This document shows, piece after piece, positions 12,405 to 24,124 of a stretch of DNA of 64,000 bases. How positions within the stretch are numbered: position 1 is the stretch's first letter; each line of letters starts with the position of its first letter. Location of the stretch: assembly GCF_000699445.3 (NCBI RefSeq), contig NC_067201.1, positions 22,696,533 to 22,760,532 on the forward strand, given 5' to 3'. A program made the translations under genes and the position numbers. Below the pieces are notes generated by a model. It saw nothing but the letters and a program-made list of their open reading frames with translations. It made no database searches and was not told the DNA's origin. The DNA is from Schistosoma haematobium. Lineage: Eukaryota; Platyhelminthes; Trematoda; Strigeidida; Schistosomatidae.

Positions 12405-14413
12405 TTACTGAAAACTGGTAATCAAATGAAACGGAATGATTCGAAACATCATTATTCCAGATGGATTGATGGAAATCGTAAAGTTCTCTGTCAATCTCAC
12501 GTCTTTGAATCTATCACCCGTGAATACATCCAGTAATTCAAACTTATCTCCTGATATTGTATACATCTGTGATTTGAATTCATCCAGATTCGTGCTAAAG
12601 TCGATTGGTCCACCATCAACCTTTGTGTTGATGCAAGCGATTGCCCAACCAATTGGACAATTATCTAATTTTCGTATCCACAACTGTATGAAGAGAAGTG
12701 TATGAATAGATGAAAAACGTCTGTTAATATTCAGTACACTGATGAATGAAAAAGATGTTAAAGGCATGTCGTGACCTAGTTGAAGAAAGAGTAATGAAAA
12801 AACGTAGTTGGTGGCTACATAATTGCAGCTGCACCGGTAGTGATTGGATACATTAACAAACTAATGATCATGTCAGCCGACTAATTTATGAAATATTTTT
12901 AGTTAGTGCATATAAATGCTGTTGTTTCGTTCTACCATTTTAGTACGATATACTGTGTTCAAATATATGATGAATTATTGAAAGTCGCTTTTCGTCATTG
13001 GAACATTCTGTCAACGATTTTACGACAGAAAGAAGAGTATCTCAAGAATTATGTATAAGAATTCCAATCTAATGCATCAACTCACCTGGACATCGTTTCT
13101 TGTTTTCACGAATTCCGCCTGATGTCCACCTTTATCCTGATCTATCGCCAACAAATGTTTGTTACGTAACAGAGATGCACTGAATTCATCCACCTTGTCC
13201 ATGTCAGATGACATCAGTAGTGGAGCAGCAAACATACACCACATTCCCATCTGAACTCGCTTTTGATCATTCGAAAGTCCGTTGTTTCCCAAGACTAACA
13301 TATCGGGATCATTGTAATGTCCGGGACCAGCCACTTTCGGCAAAATATCATTGCGAAGTTTATATCTATTTATACCATCGATTATAGATTCCCAGTTGTT
13401 TTGCACGTTGAACGTCACTCGCCACAAATTACAATTATTTTGTAATCTTTCCCAGTCAGTCAAATTAAATTTTGAAAGCCAAGTGCTAACTACTGGATAA
13501 GTACACGAAATCACTATCGGCCTGCCAGTTGCATTGAGTAGTCTGGCAAATTTTTCCGAATCATCTGGTGCAGTATTCTCCGCAGGGTGACAGGCAAGCA
13601 TCTTCACATAATCTACTCCCCAGTCAGCCACTGCTTTTGCATCCAATTCCAAATGATTTATACTTCCAGGATAACCAGAACATGTCATGGCCCCGTAACT
13701 AAGAGTTACACCGAGTTGAAGGTTTTTGGAGTGCAGATATTTTGCAATGTATTCAATACCCTGGAAACGAAATATATTCTCGAAGTTTAAATGTATACGA
13801 ATTATGAAGGTAGAACACAAGGAAATTTAACAAATGTCAAAGCAAATGGAAACTAATCCATAATCAATCAGATCGGCTACATCACATTGATTTACACTAG
13901 GAAAGCTATATCCTTGATGATTAGTCTAGTGAGACTAGAAATGACGCTGACAAGTCATTCCTGAAGAAGAATTCTTAAGTAACCTCAACGGTCAGTGTTT
14001 GAACTGACTTATTTAGGATTAGCAGGATTTCATATTTTTAAAACAGAATGCAAAAATTGTGGACGTTTTATATCAAAAGTTATGAATCAACTCACGCTCG
14101 GAAATCTTGAAGGATCTGCCATAAGTCTATTTGTTTTCGGATCACGTTGTTTTGCTAACCAACAATCATCAAGTATCACATATTTATAACCCAAATCTCC
14201 CCAACCATCCGATACAAGTTTATCGGCTGTTCGTTTGATTGCATCCTCATTAAGACAGTTGTTTGGATACCTCTGACAATCCACCCGACACCTGAATGCA
14301 TGCCACGTATTCCATCCCATTGGTGGTGTTCTAGCCAACCCATTGTCCAGACACATTACACAATTCAGAGTGAGAATGACTGCTCCCGAAATTATCGTTA
14401 CCACTGTAAACAT
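12405..14413 (-). CDS. GH27 paralogue A: secreted alpha-galactosidase-like pseudoenzyme
   Basis: Three exons, all phase 0 with GT-AG borders: 14413-14096, 13760-13086 and 12683-12405, giving 423 residues. A signal peptide (about residues 1-21, MFTVVTIISGAVILTLNCVMC) precedes LDNGLARTPPMGW, the usual mature start of this family. Family landmarks kept: Trp37, the sugar-binding pair Asp82-Asp83 (LDDCW), Arg in NLWR, GPGHYNDPDML, and a C-terminal beta domain. Landmarks lost: the position of the catalytic nucleophile (KxDGC in the family) reads KMLAC, Leu161; the acid/base position reads Asn224 (FNVQ); the active-site Tyr is Thr125; the Ser/Ala specificity pair reads Thr193/Val196. Frames and splice sites are intact, so it is probably expressed but catalytically dead, possibly a glycan-binding protein (inference). 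Its last 11 residues differ from gene D because of a small deletion. Confidence 0.85.
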
Positions 14414-15650
14414 GTCAGCTAAACTGGAAAGATGATGAGTGATTTAGTTTTAATTGATCGAAGTGTAATTTCATCGAGGTGTATAATAACATCAAACATC
14501 GTTTCATCGAAACATAATCATCGAATTCATTTAATCAAAACAATGTCCATTGATTTGCCAGCTCTTTCAACACGCATCACATCATAGTCTCACTTCTCGT
14601 TCAAGTTGCGACACCTCAATTAAGCACACCTAAAAATGATTCGTTCGGACACGTATGAACTCTTCGTTTACTCGCAAATTCAGTATGTTGCACTCAGTGC
14701 GAATATAACCCAGAAAAATTCAGAACACCTGTGAAAGCGTTCAATTTGTAGTTGCAATGCACCATAACCACAAAATCCTCAAAGCTGAATACGAGATAAC
14801 CCGGAATTAGACATCCATTATTTAACGCGGAGAAAAACCTCACGATGGAGAAAGCGTGAACAAGGAATTGAATGAATGGGAGTTGATCGGATGGCATGGC
14901 TTGGCCATGCAGGCGTGGTCCCTCTGAATGTTACCTTATATCTTCTATTCATATTAAATATATGGATTCTTCTCTAGCTCAACCTTGGTCTACATCATGT
15001 ATTGGCAATTGATACGATACAGTGAGTTGATGTAGTCGATGATGTGACTTCCACGTAAGATCTTACAGATTAGGCAGATATATCATGACAAATCTACAAT
15101 TTTAGGATCAGGTCTATTATTAGAGCAGTACTGATATCATAGAAGACCAAAATTCTACAAATTCAGTGGTGCCAAGAAAAATGCAAATTATCCAATACTT
15201 GCTAATTCAGAATAAACTAGTGAATGTGTAATAAAAATTCGGGCATTTTCAGATTTCAGTAGTCTGGAAAATCCTTCATACTGGAGGTCTTCCCAACTGT
15301 TGACCGCTTTATTCTACTAGATATACCACACTTAACTACCTATATTGATATACATGAAACCATTTACTTAGAATATTAATCTAAGTTATCATTGTAAACC
15401 ACTTATCCCGAGATTAACAAAATCACTTGATCTTACAAGCAAGTCATTCGTGCATATCATTATAGGCAAACAGTGATTCCTTCACAAAAAGGCGATGGCT
15501 TGAATAATTGAATTCAGCAAATTATTGTGGGAACCGAGAAGAGAATGTTGAAAGAGAATATCACTTGACCTGAACGTGCTTTAAAATATATATCTCAAGC
15601 AATGTTCATGTCTGTCTCGATCGGACAAATATTCTTGCCAAATCAGATTG
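14414..15650. other. Upstream flank of GH27 gene A
   Basis: The first 300 bases match the flank of gene D (59985-60310), so the likely promoter region was duplicated with the gene. From about 14720 to 15500 the two blocks diverge by indels, and no gene was recognised. The match resumes at about 15505 (60595 in the other block). Confidence 0.45.
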
Positions 15651-15659
15651 CATTCACGA

Positions 15660-15920
15660 CGATTCACTCCAAATCATCTCGAATGACAAGACTGTGCAAA
15701 ATGACAGACACAACTGAATCGCCTTCTCCTACTTAAAGAGACAGCATAGGATGTGATAGCTTTCGTCACCGACATCAAATTCCCAGTCGAATCAACTGTA
15801 TGGCCACCATTATAACAAGCGAAACCCTGTCCACCAAAACACTTTGAAACATTCACATCTGAAGTATAAGGACTGAGTGTGAAACAAGCACAATCATTGA
15901 AATACACACACCAGAAAGAT
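15660..15920 (-). CDS. Possible cysteine-rich exon, unidentified
   Basis: A minus-strand open frame beginning after a good acceptor (ACATTGTAG, AG at about 15930) encodes a Cys/Gly-rich segment: FWCVYFNDCACFTLSPYT, then KCFGGQGFACYNGGHTVDS, then a Ser/Thr stretch. The Cys spacing is that of a small disulphide-bonded extracellular module (PSI-like or egg-protein-like), but I do not recognise the family with certainty. It sits about 1.2 kb upstream of GH27 gene A on the same strand. In the second block the middle of this frame is missing (a gap of roughly 200 bases at 60731). No partner exons were found, so it may be a lone relic. Confidence 0.3.
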
Positions 15921-16189
15921 TCAGTGTTCTACAATGTATACCATCATTGAATGATATTTCCTATAAGAATATTCATGTCGAAACATGATTAACAGAAATA
16001 AAGCACACCTGGAATTGAAACATGATCAATGTAATATGTATTGGTCAATATATAATTGCTAATCAACACTTACATTTCATAAGAATTACCCAGTTGACTG
16101 AATTCGGAACTGATTCGTATTTATACTACAATGAATAAGGTCAGAGTATGAGAATGAAATAGAAATGACCAACGACACAAAAGCTTTGA

Positions 16190-16480
16190 AAACAAATATA
16201 CAAGTCCATATGCACGTCGATTGTCCGTTTTCATATAACCTTATGAGGACAGAAACAGAATATGACGGGTCGTACCACTATTCTTCATAATGGTCATGTG
16301 TATGGGATTAATGTATTATGTAAATCGTGTTGTGTTTTGCAGTTGGAACAATAAGTCGAAATAAATGGTGTTACCTTAGTGTGTGTGTTTGAATGAGTGA
16401 ATGTGTTTCTTGAGAAGAATTTGAAGATGACATTGATTTGCGTGTTCTACTCAATTCACTTGAATAGAGTTGCAGCTTTG
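16190..16480. repeat. Left arm of a fold-back (inverted) repeat, left block
   Basis: The segment with AACCTTATGAGGACAGAAAC and GAATATGACGGGTCGTACCA is the reverse complement, with scattered changes, of 20010-20290. The arms enclose about 3.5 kb. The same arrangement recurs at 61130-61430 and 63430-63720 in the right block, with a shorter loop. Confidence 0.65.
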
Positions 16481-16999
16481 TAAACTGAACACTGTCACGT
16501 TCAAACTTTGACGACATTCAGCACAATTTCTTTAACAGTTGTGATTCTTTGAGCATCATAGAAAGCCACCCAAAGTGGTCCGTTTTAGGCGGCACAAGAT
16601 GAAAATTCATAGGCTTGATGGATTACTGTGATTGAGTTTAGCGGTTTTGAGACAATGTGGTTCAATCGTGAAACGTGCATTGTGGTTGTGAGAATCATCA
16701 TCAGGATAACGAATTGTAAATTCTGTTCATACATTGACGATAAGACGGAATTACAGAGCGTTGTGCATGGTGATTTAAATTAAGTGAAACCTGAACATAC
16801 TAAATGTTGTTGAGCAACATTTATGATGACGAATCATGTAGTCTCCTATCAAGTATGATGTTGGTAAACTTCCCTTGATTGAACGATTCACGGGGTAATT
16901 CGAGTAAGCTCTTAGGAAATCAGAAAAAACCAAAGACATTTCATCCAATCACCTTCTAGAAGAATATCACTGATTCAACTGACTTGATTAGTGTTAGCA

Positions 17000-17110
17000 T
17001 TTCATATGTGAATATAAATGTTACGGTATGTTAGAGTGGGCCTGATGAGAATCTACTTGAAAACAATATTGTTCGACTGAATATGCTGTTATTAAAGCGG
17101 CCATTTATTT
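17000..17110 (+). repeat. Penelope-associated 3' repeat piece
   Basis: GGCCTGATGAGAATCTACTTGAAAACAATATTGTTCG here matches, on the opposite strand, the segment near 46655-46700, which lies downstream of a Penelope-like C-terminus. It is probably part of the 3' untranslated region of that family. Confidence 0.4.
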
Positions 17111-17149
17111 TACATACTTACTTGACACAAACGACACCGATCAGCAATG

Positions 17150-17335
17150 ACCCTCATCTCCACTTCACCAATCCCAACTACATTCATCTCACTCCTTCAC
17201 CATTCTGTGTACTCCAACATATCAATTACTAATAGTGAGTAGTTCATGTGTGGTGTGATGTGAATCGTTTTTCATCACATAGCTTGCTCATCGTGTCCTC
17301 ACTATTACGAAAACCCATGAAATACAGTGCAATTA
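17150..17335 (+). repeat. Direct repeat shared with 20440-20605 and 63840-64000
   Basis: All three copies share TCTGTGTACTCCA, a GTGTGATGTGATGTGAATCG-like block and TTTTCATCACATAG, the last two forming a small hairpin (ATGTGATG...CATCACAT). The unit lies beside the fold-back arms and is probably part of the same non-autonomous repeat. Confidence 0.5.
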
Positions 17336-17799
17336 CTATTGTAAGTGTATAAAACTGAATAAATGTGAGCATGTCATCTTATTCAGACTTGTTTGCATCA
17401 AGCTGTTACCTGATAAATGCTTACTGCGTTTCTTTACTTGACATATTCTGAGACGCTTGTAGAGTACGAAAACTATCAAAAAATTCGTTGATAAATCTAG
17501 TTTAGGTATATGAATTAACCTTGTTATGAAGCTCTTAGTCACATTTGTAGTCTTTTCTATGTTGTTCTAATTCACATTTCGAAGAAATATTGGGTTAAAA
17601 GTAGAGTTCCAAAGCCGGTAACAAGTGTTCAAGTAGATGTCTAAACAAAACTACCCAATTTTATAAACTCTAAGAATAATCAATCTTACATTCATCAAGA
17701 TACTTCCACTTTTTCTATGGTTTTTCTAGTGTCATATTGTAAGGGAAGACAACAGGCAGTAATAAATCATATTTCTTGAGAGATCTTACAAAACGTTTA

Positions 17800-18190
17800 C
17801 ATGATACATATATATATATAACAGTCAGTAGGAAAGTGAAGATGCCAACGGTATTCGGAGTTTGAAAACGCTTAAACCAGTAACACCTTCTACTATGAAT
17901 CGTACCAACTTGGTGAAATCAAAAGTCAGAAGTGAGGAGGTTCAACGATATATTTGATAGGCTATCAACATATCGAGAAATGACTGAACTAGATTGGCTA
18001 GCGATTGCAGGGAATGTTGAGCATGGCGTTCTCACTTGTGATGTGGTGCGGATACACGACTGAGCGTCTTCAGCTAGATGCGTCCAATTAATCTAATGTG
18101 GTCAGCGTCCCATTTCGAAGACTCACAATGTTATATATTTTAGGGATTTATTTACCGCTACATAGCATTTCCCTACAGGTGTGATTCTTA
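17800..18190 (-). repeat. Dispersed repeat, opposite in orientation to 30955-31240
   Basis: The stretch through GATATATTTGATAGGCTATCAAC, GTTGAGCATGGCGTTCTCAC and GGGATTTATTTACCGCTACATA is the reverse complement of the copy near 30955-31240, with many point changes. No coding content was seen. A short TA run near 17810-17820 marks one edge. Confidence 0.6.
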
Positions 18191-18199
18191 TCCATTCTC

Positions 18200-19650
18200 T
18201 AGATTGTCGAGCACAGAGTCTTGGTGTAGCCAAAATCAGAACAAGTAAGCTATTAGACCTGATAAATTTCATCTGTTTCTAAAACGTAAATAACCACTGT
18301 TAGTTTACACATAAACAATATAGTCTGTTAAACAGGGGAAAGAAAGGACTAAATAACACACCGAACAGTAAGTAGAGGATAGGAAAACCAGTCAACGAAG
18401 TGAATAATGTTGTGATTGGTGAAAACACAAGGCATAGTCATACAAGATCAAAGAAAGTTAATCTGATTTAGTGCATTTCATATAACCACTGGAGGGTTCG
18501 TTTGTCGATCACAATTTTTACTTTCAATCATCGATCTGCATCTTCCTACGTGTTCTACGATCTGTGTTGTGATATGTATTCATACAATCACTGTTTTGTT
18601 AATGAGTAGTACTTACACATAATAGTTTTTGTTTTGACATGAATTGAATAGGAATTTTGAAACTTCATTTTCACATTCGCAACGCAGTTGAACAGGACCG
18701 TATCACACGAAACAAATATTTGCTGTCTTGCAGGACTTCAAATCACTGACATAATGTAAAGCATAACAATCGGAGAAGAAATACGGAAAAAACGAAAATC
18801 TAGTACAGTAATTTTTAGAAGAAGGCAAAGCGTTTCCATTCACAATGTTGGGTCTCACTGAAGCAGAAAACAAATCTGATCGGTTCTCCCTATACGAGGA
18901 CCAGATGAATCTCAATCGAAGATACAATCAATATCGAGCTGCATAAACCACTATAAATGCCGGTCAACGTGTATACACACGAAGAATCATTCTGGAACAT
19001 CTGAAGCAAAACAAAAACGTGAAATAGCACCCATGGCTTCAGAGAAGACTGTCTTCATGAATATTCGGCATCATGATGAAACAACAGCTGAAAGTCTGTA
19101 AAACAGACCTACAAGATTTTTAGGATATTATGTTGTGTTAGGCATAGGAGCTCCAAAACACCATTATCAGCATCCATAAGAATAGAAATATTCTCACAAT
19201 CCTGCAAAATCGTTCGGACGTTTGTCAACGTGCAAATGATCTTAGTATACGCATTCAAAATAACGACAAAAATACAAACTGTGATAACAGAGATTTATGT
19301 GAAAATATGTCTTTGTTGATTGAGAAACGAGCTGGAAACATGAAATTAGGAGATATTTCACTTGAATTGATTGACAAATACAGATGAACTACTAAGCATA
19401 TAGTAGTAGTACGAGACAAAATATCACAACACGGAATCGACTATTACAGATGCACGGTGGAAAGAAATAAAACGGTCAAGATCAGATCACATGTTTGCTT
19501 ATATTGGATGTGGTGAAACATCAGTGTATTTGAATGTTTCATGCAAGCCACTGGATTACTCCAAAGTGTAGATATAGTCGACCGGGATTGTGTCAACTTG
19601 TCGATGGCAACTTGTGTTCTACTCATATGTTTCATGGGTGTACTTTGCGG
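18200..19650. other. No gene recognised
   Basis: Loop sequence of the fold-back structure in the left block; most of it has no counterpart in the right block. Only short open frames without domains were found. Confidence 0.4.
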
Positions 19651-20009
19651 CACTAAGAGTTGTGTCTGACGATTTCTATTAAGGAAAGATGATGGTTCGG
19701 AACTACATTTATCAATATTGTAAAAATCTATTATTATAGCGTCTATTTTGCATTGAAGTCGTTCCGCCGTACAAATCGGATAGTGAATAGTATCTCGTCT
19801 TTAATGACAGATAGAACAGCTTTAAATTGAAAGAACTTCAGATCGAGGGAATTTCGTGAGGATCATACCAAGGTTGAACACTACATATTTCGTCATCACA
19901 GTTGTTAGTGAATAAAATTTAGTATGTTCAGGTGTCACTTGAAATAGATCATTATACACAACGGTATATAACTCCGCTTCATCAATGATGTACGAACAGG
20001 CTTTTTAAT

Positions 20010-20600
20010 TCGTTGTCGTACAAATATGCAACTCTATTCATGTAGATTGAGTAGAACACGCAAATCAATGTCATTCTCGAATTCTCCTCAAAATTATAAT
20101 TTATTCCTTCATATTCACACTCACACCAAAATAACACCACTTATTTCGACTTATAGTCCTCACTGCAAGACACAACATGATTTACATAATCCATTAATCC
20201 CAAACACATGACCATTATGAAGGATAGTGGTACGACCCGTCATATTCTGTTTCTGTCCCCATAAGGTTATATGAAGACGGACAATCGACGTGCGTATGAA
20301 CTTGTTTGTATGCGCAGATTGAAGAAATCTTTGAAGCGTGAGGTGGCATCAGTATTCATGTGAGATACATATGCACTTCCATGTATGTCTGATCGCCTTC
20401 TACAAAGTATTCATATTCATTCCTACTTCACGCTTGCCAACTTCTCATTTCCTTCACCTTTCTGTGTACTCCACTATAATACTTACTACTGCTGTGTAGT
20501 TCATGTGTGATGTGATGTGAATCGCTTTTCATCACATAGATTGCTCTTCGTCTACTCACCATTACGAGAACCAGTGAAAAACAGTAGACTTCCTATTGTA
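20010..20600. repeat. Right arm of the fold-back repeat plus adjoining repeat, left block
   Basis: Bases 20010-20290 are the inverted partner of 16190-16480. Bases 19655-20600 match 63065-64000 in the right block almost continuously, showing that the segmental duplication reaches the right end of the window. Confidence 0.65.
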
Positions 20601-20699
20601 AGTGTAACATTTCAAGCACATGATTTTCTTGTCCAAGTGTTCTCTCAGTTTGTATTTGTTTGTGGAAAAGTGCATGATTCGTGTGCATGATTCTTGTTT

Positions 20700-23640
20700 G
20701 GGAATGATGAGTGAGTCCGTTTGCTAAATTGGGATAACATCGTTTGTTTATTAAATGATTCTTATTGCTACATCTTTTATGTCACCTTGAACGACAGAAT
20801 TACTATATCAACCTGACGAATTAAGGTTTGCAAACGGCACTAGTTATGGTGTTACTAGTGATATAATGATTGTATTGGCAGATCGTTTGTTTGTGCTTCT
20901 GTGTTAGTGCTTGTCTGAGCTCTCTATTGTCAATCTTTGAATTGATTCTAATGTCGCAACTCGAGGATCAGTCAAATTACTTGACGTTGAGCAAAACAAT
21001 ATTTCTATATATATCATCAACATGTGGTATTGTTGTCGTGAAGAAATATGTTGTTTGACGGAAAACTCTAGATAGTCAGTTATTCCAGTCTCCAGATTTT
21101 GGTGAAATTTTTGGTCTTTCGCCAAATTCATAGATTTCCACAAAGCCTGGGGGAAAATTTACTGGGAATAATTGTATGAGACACGAAATTTACTCAAACA
21201 ATTTGGTCAGTCTCTCAAAATAACTTGACGCTTTTTCAGAATGCTTCAGTACAGAGGACGTATCTAGGGAGTTTTGATGGCATTTTCATAAAATTTCACA
21301 AAAAATGATAAATGTTCACACGATATCAGGAGATTGGGATAGAAACAATGAACATTTGGAAGAATTTACATTGTGGTAGTTAACCATAAATTATTAACTA
21401 TTAAAAGCGACATGAGTTGAGATCAGTCGTTGGAATTCAAAATTCCAGAATGGAGAGAAGTGATATAAATAAGAGAAGGGAGAGAAATGTAATAAACTGA
21501 CATCAAAGTCACCATGATAAAGGAATATTCGCAACTGCTTCCTATCGAATGCGCTGGTCTGACCTGAGGCGTTTGATGTCTGTGTCTTCCGACGTTTCAA
21601 GACAAACGTAAATTGACCGTAGATCGATGATCCTGAAAGAATTCAGTCTCTTTTCTGAACTCTAACAATAAACCCTTATAATCTGCAACACAGAAATATT
21701 TGGCAGTAACACTGACGACGGCTTTTAATCGCAATGAACTGATACCTTTAGAGATGTGTACGTAGAATCAAACAAAGACCCTACACTCTGCTCTATCAGT
21801 GTAAATGCTTTGGTAGATAGGTGTTAATTTGTACAACGAGTTGCCGATGACAGGAAAAGATTTTCTGTCGAAGTTTGATCGGCCTAGAGAGAACACTCTT
21901 TTACATGAGCTTGACATCATATCATCTCAAATACGCAAATCTGTCTACGTTAAGATTTGTCAAAGCCGTTTTGTGGCTCGGGGTATGAATCCACCTAAAT
22001 CGTATGACTATTGTCGTTGAAATATAAATTTCGTATATCCTCGTACATAATTATCGGCTCAACTCGCGTTAATGGATAACAGAATTAAATAAGTCAAATA
22101 CGAGAATGGATGTTTGAATAGATATATTTAGTACACTCAATGATCTGGACCAGCAATCTGAGGGACGAAGCGAAGGAAGCGAAGAAAAGAGAGTGAATCG
22201 ATGAGACGCGCAGTGGAGACGAAATGCGATCCAACGCCTTTTAATCAAGAGTAAATCGAAGTTTATAGTCATCCAAACATAAACTACCGACATGTGATGA
22301 GTGAGAAAAGATCTACTCATAAACACTCATAAAATCAGTTAGGGTTGATAAATGAATAATTCACAAGGCAGTAACGTGACTTAGGTGTAATGGATAAATT
22401 GGCATGTACAGAAGCTAGACTAAGTTATATGGAATTAACACAGTACGTGACACTACATGCTTCAATCAACGTGTTTAGCAAGCAGCGTTATTCAAATAGT
22501 AACGGTTTGTTCCTATCTTTGTTTTATTCTCATCACTATCACGTCTGCATGAACAAGTATGTTTGGTCAAGTGTGACAGCCCGCACACACATCCCTCTAA
22601 CCAGATTGAATGCTAATTGCCAAAACCACTCAATGAATAGTTCACTTCCCTATATGTGTTTGAATCTTATCAATTGATTCGAAAAAGTGTAGCTTCGCTG
22701 CATCTTCTGTATACAGTCACAACACTAAGTTTTGACGGTTTTATTCACTGCACATGCAATCACTAAGATCTTGTTGTCTTGATCTGTTTCGTACTACTGT
22801 TATATGCATGCTAGTATATCTGATCATGTCAGTCGATTCTCTTTATTCAATACCTATTATCGTGTATTCAGCTAATTCTCAAATTGTGAGTGACATCATT
22901 TGGGAATAATATCTGTTGCAATTGTTGTCGTATATTCAATGCAGATTAGCAAATTTGAACGTGGACATCGAAAAACACATCAATGTTATGAAGAAGGATT
23001 GTTATTGTAAGCCTTTGTCAACATTTTAATAGTACCACTTATTTTGTCAGATCATTTTGCGAGCTCAAGAAAACCGTATTAAATTTTTACTATCTGTCAA
23101 CCGTTATTCAGACACTTGATCCAGTGTTTGTAGGAACGTGTCATTTTGACTGAACGCAAGTTTGTTTCCTCAATCTCTATTTATTCTATTACCAGTAATA
23201 AACACCGACAATCATTCACTTGGATAGGCTCACGATTTTAATTGTCATTGATTATTTTTCTCTCTTATCAGTTCTAGTGTGTTCCGGACACCTAATTAAT
23301 TATAGCGATAGACACATTATCAAAGTGACTGGTATCTTGGACGTTGAACATTCTCAAGTCGACTTGTCACAACGTTTGAAGAATGAGACTAAGAATATAC
23401 ACGCGGTTAGCAGGTTGATACGGTTTGGAGTTCAATTGCGGAAGAAACTTCAATGACATTAACGACTGTATTTCAGTAATCTCTTGGACGAACTTAGTCA
23501 GACTATAGGTATCGTTACCAAGGTTTGACTTGATAATTTCGAATAAATTGAGTAATACTAGTTAACTTACATAATTTAACAAAAGATTCGCCCAATGAAT
23601 TTGAATCAAAAATATAGGAATAAACCATCGGAAAGAATGA
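20700..23640. other. No gene recognised
   Basis: AT-rich DNA outside the duplicated block. Small open frames at 21829-22020, 22390-22677 and 23220-23456 on the plus strand show no recognisable domain or splice-linked partner. The downstream exons of the CEP164-like gene would be expected on the minus strand here, but none was identified. Confidence 0.4.
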
Positions 23641-23689
23641 AATCATGGTAAGCTATGATGTTGTAACATAATACAGTAGTATTCCTATC

Positions 23690-24105
23690 GATAGATGCTT
23701 ATGATTCATCAGTGGTTTACTAGAGGACGACAATATTATTTCTGACAGATATCCATCAAACATTAGCCTGATCATAAAATCCTTAAAACTATGCCTAAAT
23801 TCGACACTACATGCTTTTAAGGGGATAGTATACAAACAAACCAACTATGTGGCAGTGGGATCCTCCGTGTCGCCAATTGTAGCCAACCTCTTTATGGCAT
23901 ACATAGAATCGAATACTTTCGCAAGTGAAAATAACCCACGAATTCAGAGGTGATTATACCTGTGTTGTGATAAAAAGATTATGAAAGTAATGCAACATGG
24001 TGACTAGCAATAGAATGCAGAACGAGTGTATCATTCTAATCGAGACTCGTCAGTCGAGTGTGCCTGCATACTATAGTTTTGTCCACTGCAGGATTCAGTC
24101 AAAAT
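23690..24105 (+). mobile_element. Penelope-like element RT fragment, copy 1
   Basis: One reading runs through LLEDDNIISDRYPSNISL, then LNSTLHAFKGIVYKQTNYVA, then VGSSVSPIVANLFMAYIES. This is the RT region before the catalytic YxDD of Penelope-like elements. It breaks down after NPRIQR at about 23950, and the YxDD motif itself is not present. A near-identical second copy lies at 24640-25035. Confidence 0.65.
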
Positions 24106-24124
24106 CAAAGAACTAATGTGAAAT

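Noticed and set aside
12436..12705. Plus-strand ORF of 89 codons, repeated at 58066-58344 and 24191-24394
   Set aside because: It is the antisense shadow of GH27 exon 3; the similarity between the three copies comes from the coding strand.
13587..13790. Plus-strand ORF inside GH27 gene A
   Set aside because: Antisense of exon 2; no domain.
12405..14413. Explanation of the missing catalytic residues in A by sequencing error or misassembly
   Set aside because: D, 46 kb away and diverged elsewhere, has the same Leu161 and Asn224, and surrounding codons are in frame.
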